This document shows, piece by piece, positions 42,150 through 51,650 of a stretch of 64,000 bases of DNA. How positions within the stretch are numbered: the stretch's first letter is position 1; each line of letters opens with the position of its first letter. The notes below the pieces were generated by a model. The model did no database searches, was not told where the DNA came from, and saw nothing but the letters and a program-made list of their open reading frames with translations. The stretch spans positions 372,001-436,000 of the forward strand of contig CAWEKI010000009.1 of the NCBI GenBank assembly GCA_963809695.1. Direction: 5' to 3'. Source of the stretch: JAGDMJ01 sp963809695. Its GTDB lineage: Bacteria > Bacteroidota > Ignavibacteria > UBA10030 > UBA6906. Made by a program: the position numbers and the translations under genes.

Positions 42150-43061
42150 CTACACATAGGCGGCCGGCGATTTCATGCCGGAGGTCATATAGGCACGGGC
42201 CATCCGCGACGTGTTACACGCAACGCTGATCTGTCCATTCTTGTTCAGCACGATTATTCCGCCTCGTCCTTGCACTTTCCGCCCGAGTATCTCAATTCCT
42301 GCACGCGCGGCCGCCTCCGGGTCTCCCCCGTTCCTCTCCATGGCATCAATGACGAACTTCACGAGCACCACCCTGATGATGTGTTCACCTTCCCCGGTAG
42401 CCACGGCTCCGCCAATGTTGTCGTCAGCATAGACGCCGCATCCTACAAGCGGTGAATCGCCCACACGGCCAGGGTACTTGTTGGGTGTCCCTCCGGTTGA
42501 CGCGGCAGCGACGATGTGTCCCCTCCTGTCAAGCGCCACCGCCCCCACCGTGTCATGTCCCCTTTGTCCCTTCCGGGGCGACTTACGTCCGGCACTCGTG
42601 CGCGGTTCTTCCTGAGCCTGGCGCCACCGGGCGAGTTGTTCGCCTGTGATCAGGTCATCCTTCCCGCCAGGAGAGATGCCATGCTCTCGAGCAAATCGGG
42701 CAGCCCCCAGGCCAACAAGCAGGACATGCTCGCTCTTTTCCATGATGAGCCTCGCCACAGACACAGGGTGTGCGATGTGCTGCAGGGCCGCCACCGCACC
42801 CGCACGGAAGGTTTTCCCTTCCATCATGCTTGCATCCATTTCTATCTCCCCGGCCGCGTTGAGGACCGACCCGCGTCCAGCGTTGAACGTCTCGTCGTCC
42901 TCCATTGCCATGACGGCTCGTTCAACCGCATCTGCTGCTCCACCGCCACCCGACAGAACAGTCCACCCCGCTTTCACTGCCTTCAGGACTCCCCGCCGGT
43001 GCGCGGCAACAGCATCGTCCGGGATCTCCCATGCCCCTCCATGGACAAGCAATGAAATCAC
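42150..43061 (-). CDS. iaaA: Isoaspartyl peptidase/L-asparaginase (Ntn-hydrolase, plant-type)
   Basis: 303 residues. The proenzyme cleaves itself before the catalytic Thr in HDTVGAVALDRRGHI (about residue 178), giving alpha and beta chains. Other family residues are HGGAWEIPDD at the N terminus, AGRGSVLNAAGEIEMDASMM, and STGGTPNKYPGRVGDSPLVG. The function is hydrolysis of isoaspartyl dipeptides and/or asparagine. I use GTG 43061 (MISLLVHGGAW) behind TAGGGG; a TTG at 43076 is also possible. It is followed by rsmB in the same operon. Confidence 0.9.
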   Translation of the reverse strand: MISLLVHGGAWEIPDDAVAAHRRGVLKAVKAGWTVLSGGGGAADAVERAVMAMEDDETFNAGRGSVLNAAGEIEMDASMMEGKTFRAGAVAALQHIAHPVSVARLIMEKSEHVLLVGLGAARFAREHGISPGGKDDLITGEQLARWRQAQEEPRTSAGRKSPRKGQRGHDTVGAVALDRRGHIVAAASTGGTPNKYPGRVGDSPLVGCGVYADDNIGGAVATGEGEHIIRVVLVKFVIDAMERNGGDPEAAARAGIEILGRKVQGRGGIIVLNKNGQISVACNTSRMARAYMTSGMKSPAAYV

Positions 43062-43088
43062 GAATGCCCCTACCAAGTTTGATGGGAA

Positions 43089-43117
43089 AAATTACTAAAC
43101 GGGCTCCCGGAATGCAA
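43089..43117 (-). promoter_or_regulatory. Candidate promoter for the iaaA-rsmB operon
   Basis: Minus strand TTGCAT (43117-43112), 17 bases, TAATTT (43094-43089). Start near 43082 and a leader of about 21 bases. It sits just downstream of the clpB terminator, so the two transcripts are separated. Confidence 0.4.
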
Positions 43118-43120
43118 CAC

Positions 43121-43162
43121 CGAAAAACACACTGTGACCCAGCTAACGCGCTGGATCACAGT
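43121..43162 (-). terminator. Intrinsic terminator of the dnaK-clpB operon
   Basis: Stem of ACTGTGA (43131-43137) with TCACAGT (43156-43162) continuing into CCAG/CTGG pairs around CTAACGCG. On the minus strand it is followed by GTGTGTTTTT. It lies directly after the clpB stop. Confidence 0.75.
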
Positions 43163-43165
43163 CCT

Positions 43166-45817
43166 CTACCGCCTTGCAGGCTCAGGCTCACGAGTCCCCT
43201 GTTTGGAGAATGCCAGCAATCCGAGCTTGTCCAGGCCGATTTCCACGGTGTCCCCCGCAGAAAAATCCCCCTTCAAGATGCGCTCAGAAAACGGATTGAC
43301 AATGTGCTTCTGAATCACCCGCTTGAGCGGCCTGGCCCCATACACGGGATCAAAGCCGAGCTTTGCAATCCAGTCTTTGGCATCGTCTGTCATCGCAAGC
43401 GTGATTCCGCTCCTTTCCAGGAGTTCCTGCACGCGCCTGAGCTGCAACGACACTACCTCCCTGATGTCGCCCTGGGTCAGCGGTTTGAAGACAATGACTT
43501 CATCCACCCGGTTCAGGAACTCGGGCCGGATCGTCTGCTTCAGCAACTGATACAGGTTCTGTTTCAGGTCTGCGAACGTCTCATCCCATTGCTCGCCGTC
43601 CTTAAAGCCGGACGAAATCTTCTCGCTGATCAGGTGTGAACCGAGGTTGGATGTCATGATAATGATCGTATTCTTGAAATCGACCGTCCGTCCTTTGCTG
43701 TCCGTCAGTCTGCCATCGTCCAGCACCTGCAAGAGGATATTGAACACGTCAGGGTGAGCCTTCTCGATTTCATCCAGCAGAACCACAGAGTACGGTTTCC
43801 GTCGGACGGCCTCCGTGAGTTGTCCTCCCTCGTCATAGCCGACATATCCCGGGGGCGCGCCAATCAGCCGCGACACCGAGAATTTCTCCATATACTCGCT
43901 CATGTCGATCCGCACGATCGCATTTTCGGTGTTAAAGAGAAACTCCGCCAATGCTCGGGCAAGCTCGGTCTTTCCGACGCCGGTGCTCCCGAGGAAGATA
44001 AACGAGCCAATCGGGCGCTTTTCATCCTGGAGTCCCGCGCGCGATCGCCTGACAGCGGCGCTCACGGCACGAACCGCCTCGTCTTGCCCTACCACCCGTT
44101 GGTGGAGCCGGTCCTCAAGATGAAGAAGTTTTTCCCTGTCGCTTTCCAGCATGCGGGAAACCGGGACACCCGTCCATCGCGCCACGATCTCGGCGATATC
44201 CTCGGCGTCCACTTCTTCTTTGAGCATCTTCCGGTCCCTCTGCACCTCCTGTAGTCGTGTTGACGCCTTCCCGATCCTCCTCTCAAGATCTGTCAGAACG
44301 CCGTACCGGATCTCCGCCACCTTGGCCAGATCTCCCTCCCGTTCGTTTCGTTCCGCCATCTGCTTGGCGTTCTCCACTTCCCCTTTCATCTTCCTGATCG
44401 ATTGGATCAGCTCTTTCTCAAGCTGCCAGTGTGCCCGGAGCCCGGTCTGGTTCTGCTTCAGCTCGCCGAGCTCCTGCTCAATGGCCTCCAGCCGCTCCCG
44501 CGACGCTTCGTCCCGCTCCCTGCGGATCGCTTCGCGCTCGATCTCCAGCTGCGTGATCTTCCGCTCCACCTGGTCCAGCTCTTCCGGCATGGAATCAATT
44601 TCGATCCTGAGCTTCGATGCCGCTTCGTCCACCAGGTCGATTGCTTTGTCCGGCAGGAAGCGGTCCGAGATGTACCGGTTGCTGAGCTGAGCGGCGGCAA
44701 CGAGGGCTCCATCGGTGATGCGAACACCGTGGTGCACCTCATAGCGCTCTTTCAGCCCGCGCAGGATGGAAATGGTCGATTCCACATCCGGCTCGTTCAC
44801 CATCACCGGCTGGAACCGGCGCTCGAGCGCGGGATCCTTCTCAATGTACTTCCGGTATTCATCGATAGTCGTCGCGCCGATGGCACGCAGTTCACCCTTG
44901 GCAAGCGCGGGCTTCAACATGTTTGCGGCGTCCACCGACCCCTGCGCGGAGCCCGCACCGACAAGCGTATGCAGTTCGTCGATGAAAAGGATGATCTCGC
45001 CATCGGACTCCACCACTTCTTTCAGGAGCGCTTTCAGGCGCTCTTCGAACTGCCCGCGGAAGCTCGTCCCCGCGACAAGTGACCCCATGTCCAGCGCAAC
45101 GATGCGCTTGGATTTCAACGTCTCCGGTATGTCCCCTTTGACAATCCTGCCGGCAATTCCTTCGGCGATGGCAGTCTTGCCAACGCCCGGCTCTCCGATG
45201 AGGACAGGATTATTCTTTGTCCTGCGGGCGAGCACTTGCAGTACGCGCCGGATCTCTTCGTCGCGGCCGATGACCGGATCAAGCTTCCCTTTGCGGGCCA
45301 GTTCGTTCAAATCACGCCCGTAACGCTCCAGGGCCTGGTATTTTTCCTCCGGGGTCTGGTCGGTCACCCGCTGGTTCCCCCGGATCTCTTTCAGGACGGA
45401 ATAAATGACCTCGGCGGTGACGCCCTGATCCCGGAGGATCTTGCCGGCGTTCGAGTCCGAAGCTTCCACCAGCCCCAAGAGGAGGTGTTCAGTGCTGACA
45501 TACTCATCCCTCAGGTCCTGAGCCTGTTTTTGAGCCCGCTCAAAGACACGGGCCAGGCTTTGGGAGATATTCTTGTTGCCGAGACCCGCGCCGCTCACTT
45601 TGGGCAGCCGATCCAGCAACTCGTTCATCTTGATCTTCAGGAAGTTGACGTTGGCACTCGCTTTCTGAAGGATGGGGACCACGGTCCCCGAAGAATCCTG
45701 TATCAACGCGGCGAGCAGGTGCTCCGGTTCGATGACCTGGTTCCCGTAGCTCGACGCGATCTCCTGGGCGCTCTGTACAGCTTCCTGTGATTTTACGGTA
45801 AATTTATTGAAGTTCAT
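43166..45817 (-). CDS. clpB: Chaperone disaggregase ClpB
   Basis: ATP-driven disaggregase working with DnaK. 883 residues, normal for ClpB: N domain (to about 145), first AAA+ with Walker A GEPGVGKTA, a middle coiled coil (about 400-530), and second AAA+ with GSTGVGKTE and FNTENAIVRIDMSEY. The middle domain distinguishes it from ClpC. I start at ATG 45817 (MNFNKFTVKS) behind AAGGAGCG; an in-frame ATG at 45895 lies on the far side of a hairpin. The dnaK gene lies upstream with only that hairpin between. Confidence 0.96.
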   Translation of the reverse strand: MNFNKFTVKSQEAVQSAQEIASSYGNQVIEPEHLLAALIQDSSGTVVPILQKASANVNFLKIKMNELLDRLPKVSGAGLGNKNISQSLARVFERAQKQAQDLRDEYVSTEHLLLGLVEASDSNAGKILRDQGVTAEVIYSVLKEIRGNQRVTDQTPEEKYQALERYGRDLNELARKGKLDPVIGRDEEIRRVLQVLARRTKNNPVLIGEPGVGKTAIAEGIAGRIVKGDIPETLKSKRIVALDMGSLVAGTSFRGQFEERLKALLKEVVESDGEIILFIDELHTLVGAGSAQGSVDAANMLKPALAKGELRAIGATTIDEYRKYIEKDPALERRFQPVMVNEPDVESTISILRGLKERYEVHHGVRITDGALVAAAQLSNRYISDRFLPDKAIDLVDEAASKLRIEIDSMPEELDQVERKITQLEIEREAIRRERDEASRERLEAIEQELGELKQNQTGLRAHWQLEKELIQSIRKMKGEVENAKQMAERNEREGDLAKVAEIRYGVLTDLERRIGKASTRLQEVQRDRKMLKEEVDAEDIAEIVARWTGVPVSRMLESDREKLLHLEDRLHQRVVGQDEAVRAVSAAVRRSRAGLQDEKRPIGSFIFLGSTGVGKTELARALAEFLFNTENAIVRIDMSEYMEKFSVSRLIGAPPGYVGYDEGGQLTEAVRRKPYSVVLLDEIEKAHPDVFNILLQVLDDGRLTDSKGRTVDFKNTIIIMTSNLGSHLISEKISSGFKDGEQWDETFADLKQNLYQLLKQTIRPEFLNRVDEVIVFKPLTQGDIREVVSLQLRRVQELLERSGITLAMTDDAKDWIAKLGFDPVYGARPLKRVIQKHIVNPFSERILKGDFSAGDTVEIGLDKLGLLAFSKQGTREPEPARR

Positions 45818-45847
45818 TTTTTGCGCTCCTTCGGCGGCACCATGACA

Positions 45848-45876
45848 CAAAAGGCGAGGGGTTGCCTCGCCTTTTG
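45848..45876. terminator. Hairpin between dnaK and clpB
   Basis: A perfect 12-bp stem, CAAAAGGCGAGG (45848-45859) with CCTCGCCTTTTG (45865-45876), five-base loop. A short T-run is part of the 3' arm on both strands. No promoter separates it from clpB, so it probably causes partial termination or processing within the dnaK-clpB transcript. Confidence 0.65.
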
Positions 45877-45903
45877 CGCTGTGATGCCTCGCCAACTCCC
45901 GTG

Positions 45904-47826
<1,923 letters not shown>

Positions 47827-48174
47827 CCTATTGTTCTCCTTAGCTTATCGAAGTAGACCCAACTTTACAGTTGTTAGACTCAATACCCATGCCAGTATTA
47901 CCAGGGAAAGGTATCACGTAAGCTATTAATTGCCAACGAGTTGAACGCATATATTTCGAGTTTGAATTTCTTTGAAAAAATACGCCAAAACGGCTGACTT
48001 GTTCTGCCCTTATGGCATGATTGGGTCTGCCATTTTTTCCGTAAGACATGCAAAAAGGTTTCACTTGACTTTACTCGGGGGATTCTCTATCATGAAAAGT
48101 CTGCATGTGCCCGCAATACGGCTGTTCACTCCCTTCCCTTGGAAATGCTCAACCAATAGCTATGAGGTGAGGCG
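47827..48174. other. Intergenic region between dnaK and birA with two divergent promoter candidates
   Basis: 348 bases without a gene. A weak minus-strand promoter candidate for dnaK is TTGGCA (47936-47931), 17 bases, TACCTT (47913-47908). A better plus-strand one for birA is listed separately. No CIRCE palindrome and no convincing small reading frame. The rest is AT-richer than its surroundings. Confidence 0.4.
48065..48093 (+). promoter_or_regulatory. Candidate promoter for birA-coaX
   Basis: TTGACT (48065-48070), 17 bases, TATCAT (48088-48093), start near 48100. Five of six -35 and four of six -10 positions match. The leader to ATG 48175 is about 75 bases and ends in GAGGTGAGG, a strong ribosome-binding site. 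Confidence 0.5.
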
Positions 48175-48969
48175 ATGTATACTGCTCAGGCTTTGAGACA
48201 GGGGCTGAAGACCCGGCGGTTCGGCAACAAGATCTACACGTTTGACACGATCGATTCGACGAACAACTGCGCACGGGCCCTGGCAGCGTGCTGGGCCGAC
48301 GAAGGGACGGTTATCATCGCCGAGCAGCAGACCGCCGGCAAGGGAAGACTTGGCAGAGTCTGGCAGGCAAATCCGAACGAGAATCTTACCTTCTCCATTA
48401 TCCTCCGTCCCGCCGCAGATCCCGAGCAAGTAAACCTGTTGCCCCTGTACGTCGCAGTTGCCGTTGCACAAGCCATCGAACGCGCCACCAGCCTCACGGT
48501 GGAATGTAAATGGCCCAACGACCTGCTGGTCAACCGCAAGAAAGTTGCAGGCATTTTGCTGGAAGGATCCGTAAAAGAGAACACCCTGGAATATGTCGTT
48601 GTCGGGATCGGCGTGAACGTGAACCAGATCATATTCGCGCACGATCTGGAAGGGAAAGCCACTTCCCTCCGGCTCGAAGGGGGAAAAGAAGTGGACCGGC
48701 TGGCGCTCTTCCGGGAAATTCTGAATTCGCTCGAGAAAAACTACAAGACCCTTTCGTCTTCCGGCTTCAACACTGTCCTTCCCCTCTGGCTGGCACGCTC
48801 CAGTATGATCAACCGGCAGATTTCCGTCTCCGAACGGGGTTCCGTCATTTCCGGCGTTGTGCGTGGGCTGAGCCCGGAGGGGGGATTGATCCTCGACTCT
48901 CCTCAGGGAGCCAAAACTCTCTTCGCGGGAGATGTAACGATCCTGGGAATTGATGTACCGGCCGCATAG
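48175..48969 (+). CDS. birA: Biotin-protein ligase BirA (class I, no HTH)
   Basis: 264 residues. The catalytic domain has TIDSTNNCARALA, AEQQTAGKGRLGR (biotinyl-adenylate loop) and CKWPNDLLVNRKKVAGILLE. A short C-terminal SH3-like domain (ERGSVISGVVRGLSPEGG) follows. The N terminus lacks the DNA-binding winged helix, so it does not act as a biotin repressor. It would biotinylate carboxylase subunits such as the partner of the 10703 carboxyltransferase. coaX follows after 53 bases. Confidence 0.93.
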   Translation: MYTAQALRQGLKTRRFGNKIYTFDTIDSTNNCARALAACWADEGTVIIAEQQTAGKGRLGRVWQANPNENLTFSIILRPAADPEQVNLLPLYVAVAVAQAIERATSLTVECKWPNDLLVNRKKVAGILLEGSVKENTLEYVVVGIGVNVNQIIFAHDLEGKATSLRLEGGKEVDRLALFREILNSLEKNYKTLSSSGFNTVLPLWLARSSMINRQISVSERGSVISGVVRGLSPEGGLILDSPQGAKTLFAGDVTILGIDVPAA

Positions 48970-49022
48970 CCCCTGCACAAGTCCTCACGGCAAGGAAAAG
49001 GATTCTTTACCACCCACACTCC

Positions 49023-49793
49023 ATGCTCCTCGCGGTCGACATCGGCAACACGCACACTGGCCTCGGGGTCTTCCAGCATGATCGCTTGATTGCCACGCAC
49101 CGTCTTTCCACGAACCGCAGCCGCACTGCTGTCGAGACGTGGACGGCCATCTCCCCTTTTTTCGCCGGGGCAGGAATTGCTCCCGATACAATTACTGGGT
49201 TCGGTATTTCTTCGGTCGTTCCGGACACAGCTATGGTTTTCGCGGCGGTCGGCCGCGACCAGCTCAAGGTCAGCCCGGTGGTCGTGTCGGGAAGCTTGAG
49301 CCTCGGCATCGGCATCCTGTATGACGATCCGGAGTCCCTCGGCGCCGACAGGATCTGCAACGCCGTCGCCGGATTTCACAAGTATGGCGGGCCGTTGATC
49401 ATCATTGACCTGGGAACTGCCACCACGTTCGATATCGTGAACGACCGCGGCGATTTCCTCGGCGGGCCAATTGCGCTCGGGCTCGGAACGCAGGCTGCCG
49501 AGCTCCACCGCAGGACCGCGCAACTTCCGGAAATCGAACTGACGTCCCCTCCTTCGGTCATTGCTCACAATACGCGCTCAGCAATGCAGGCAGGTATCCT
49601 CATCGGCGGGATCGAAGCTATGGAGGGGCTTGTCCGCAGGATCCGGAATGAGTTGGGCTCACCCGCAAAGGTCATCGCCACCGGCGGACTCTCACAACTG
49701 GTGGCATCCCTTTCACCCGTCGTTGAAGCCTGTGAGCCGTACCTGGTCCTGGAAGGAGTCCGGTTGATTGTTGAGCGGCTGCGGTCAGTCTAA
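49023..49793 (+). CDS. coaX: Pantothenate kinase type III
   Basis: First step of CoA synthesis. 256 residues. The N-terminal P-loop-like DIGNTHTGLGVF, the central YDDPESLGADRICNAVAG and the acidic-Thr motif IIDLGTATTFDIV are all present and diagnostic of CoaX. No dependence on type I or II families is evident. Its end overlaps the convergent ECF sigma-factor gene by nine bases. Confidence 0.94.
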   Translation: MLLAVDIGNTHTGLGVFQHDRLIATHRLSTNRSRTAVETWTAISPFFAGAGIAPDTITGFGISSVVPDTAMVFAAVGRDQLKVSPVVVSGSLSLGIGILYDDPESLGADRICNAVAGFHKYGGPLIIIDLGTATTFDIVNDRGDFLGGPIALGLGTQAAELHRRTAQLPEIELTSPPSVIAHNTRSAMQAGILIGGIEAMEGLVRRIRNELGSPAKVIATGGLSQLVASLSPVVEACEPYLVLEGVRLIVERLRSV

Positions 49794-51032
49794 TTCGGCC
49801 AGGCGCCGCTCGAGAAAGCGGCGCTCCGGCGCCTGTTGGGTGAGCTTGAGCGCCAGGGCGTAGGAGGCCCGGGCGTCAGCGGCCTTTCCCAGCCGCCGGC
49901 AGAGATCGGCACGCGCAGAATGCGCAAAATGATAGCTTGTGAGCTCTCCTCGTGCGAGCAGGGCATCGATAAGTGCCAGGCCGGGCTCGGGGCCATCGCG
50001 CATGGCAACCGCCACCGCACGGTTGAGTTCAACGACCGGAGAGGGAGCCACCAGCATCAGCAGATCGTAAAGCGAGACGATCCTGGCCCAATCCGTTGCC
50101 GCAGCCTCGGGCACACCGGCATGCACGGCAGCGATCGCGGCCTGGAGACTATACGGACCCACCCGGCGCGTGGCAAGCGCACGCCCCACCAGACTCAATC
50201 CCTCCGCAATTTGATCGCTGTCCCAGAGTGACCGGTCCTGCTTCTCCAGAAGCACCAGATCCCCTTCACGAGAAGTGCGGGCAGCACGCCTGGATTCCTG
50301 TAACAACATCAACGCCAGCAACCCAATGGCTTCGGGGTCAGGGAGCAGGGCAACGAGCAAGCGCCCAATGCGGATCGCTTCTCCTGAGAGATCGGGACGC
50401 GTCAGCGATTCGCCCGAGGATGCAGAGTATCCCTCATTGAAGAGGAGATAGATCACCTGCAGGACGGCATCCAGCCGGCCAGGAAGCTCCGCGGCCGGCG
50501 GTACCTGATAAGGGATGCGTGCCTCACGAATCTTCGTCTTGGCGCGCACGATCCGCTGAGCCAGCGTGGAGGGCGTGGTAAGAAATGCACGCGCGATTTC
50601 CTCGGTGGTGAGGCCGCAGACTTCCCGCAGCGTCAGCGCAAGCCGGGCTTCCGGCGACAGCGCCGGATGGCAGCAGGTGAAAATCAGCCGGAGCCGGTCG
50701 TCCTCAACTTCGTCTCCTTCCCATTCAATGCCGGGCACGCGTGTTGCCTCCGCGTGCTCATCCGAGTCGTCCAGAACCTGGAAACGTGACTGCCGCCGCT
50801 GGCTGTCGATGGCCTTGAACCTCCCTGCAGAAACCAGCCAGGCGCGAGGATTGTGGGGAACGCCATCCCGCGGCCACTGTTCGAGTGCGGCCCGGAATGC
50901 GTCCTGGACCGCCTCTTCCGCAGCGTCGAAGTCCCCCAAGAGGCGGATCAGCGTAGCGAGAATCCGGCGGGACTCCAGGCGGTAGATTCCATCGACGAGA
51001 CGGGGAATATCTTCAGGGCCGTGTTCTGTCAC
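49785..51032 (-). CDS. ECF sigma factor with long C-terminal TPR-like extension (ECF42-like)
   Basis: 415 residues. Residues about 1-80 form sigma region 2 (DFDAAEEAVQDAFRAALEQW) and 110-175 region 4 (LTTEEIARAFLTTPSTLAQR). The remaining 240 residues are a helical extension with DAVLQVIYLLFNEGYSASSG and tetratricopeptide-like C-terminal repeats. This architecture matches the ECF42 group, in which the extension, not an anti-sigma factor, is thought to control activity. The usual ECF42 partner is a YCII/DGPF-type protein. Here the gene is coupled by ATGA to a different small barrel protein. No anti-sigma factor gene is adjacent. Confidence 0.85.
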   Translation of the reverse strand: MTEHGPEDIPRLVDGIYRLESRRILATLIRLLGDFDAAEEAVQDAFRAALEQWPRDGVPHNPRAWLVSAGRFKAIDSQRRQSRFQVLDDSDEHAEATRVPGIEWEGDEVEDDRLRLIFTCCHPALSPEARLALTLREVCGLTTEEIARAFLTTPSTLAQRIVRAKTKIREARIPYQVPPAAELPGRLDAVLQVIYLLFNEGYSASSGESLTRPDLSGEAIRIGRLLVALLPDPEAIGLLALMLLQESRRAARTSREGDLVLLEKQDRSLWDSDQIAEGLSLVGRALATRRVGPYSLQAAIAAVHAGVPEAAATDWARIVSLYDLLMLVAPSPVVELNRAVAVAMRDGPEPGLALIDALLARGELTSYHFAHSARADLCRRLGKAADARASYALALKLTQQAPERRFLERRLAELD

Positions 51033-51316
51033 GCGTACGCTTTCGTCTCAACCACTTCGACGATCCGCGCCCGGGGGTCGCTCATGATCGTACCCTGGAT
51101 ACGTCCCCAGACCTTCCGCATCGCGGCAAGCAGCGCTTCCGCCTGCCTCGCCGTGTCGAACTCCAGGTCGATGATGATATATTTCTGATCGTCGACCGGC
51201 CGGAAGATCCGGTACCGGAGGACGCCCGACTTTTCCCGGCCGACGGGATCGCTATCAAATGCTTTCTTCCAACCGTCGAAATCGGTGATCGGATGTTCGA
51301 TACGCAGGATGTACAT
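51029..51316 (-). CDS. Small dimeric alpha/beta-barrel-type protein
   Basis: 95 residues starting MYILRIEHPITDFDGWKKAF behind AGAGGGA. The alternation of beta strands and two helices (DFDGWKKAF; TARQAEALLAAMRKV) and the final strand (ARIVEVVETKAY) fits the ferredoxin-like dimeric barrel fold of monooxygenase-type and DGPF-type proteins. No catalytic residues can be named. ATG 51316 is favoured over the upstream in-frame start because of the ribosome-binding site. The stop overlaps the sigma-factor start, so it is the first gene of a two-gene operon and may be the sigma factor's partner. Confidence 0.72.
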   Translation of the reverse strand: MYILRIEHPITDFDGWKKAFDSDPVGREKSGVLRYRIFRPVDDQKYIIIDLEFDTARQAEALLAAMRKVWGRIQGTIMSDPRARIVEVVETKAYA

Positions 51317-51650
51317 GGGAGTCCCTCTGTTTCCCGGATTAACGCCCGATGTCTGCTTGCGGTTCCATATGCCATCTGCTCGCAATGCTTCAGCCACAAA
51401 AGGCATAGAATTGACAACATGTGTCTACGGATCTCGATTCCTGGCGAGCCGAAATCCAGCAGCAAGGCATGCGGGGGGTGGGCAGCACGAAGGTATGCGA
51501 GCCCCTGGGTTGGTCAGCGCAATCCAGGAGTCACCTGGTGAAAGAGCATCTGCCGGAGAGATGAGCCTAAGGAGAATATCCGTGTGCCCCTGTCCAATTC
51601 GTTTGTTTCTGCCCGATATGTTACCAGGAGGTGACGTGAACGGTTGAAAG
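51317..51650. other. Gene-free stretch upstream of the barrel/ECF operon
   Basis: 334 bases. I see no convincing gene, terminator or consensus promoter. A short imperfect hairpin (CCAGG-AGTCA-CCTGG, about 51525-51539) is present. Any promoter may be one recognised by the operon's own ECF factor, which I cannot predict. Confidence 0.4.

Noticed and set aside
47827..48174. CIRCE/HrcA operator upstream of dnaK
   Set aside because: No TTAGCACTC-N9-GAGTGCTAA-like palindrome was found. A TTAGACTC-like stretch near 47874 has no matching second arm.
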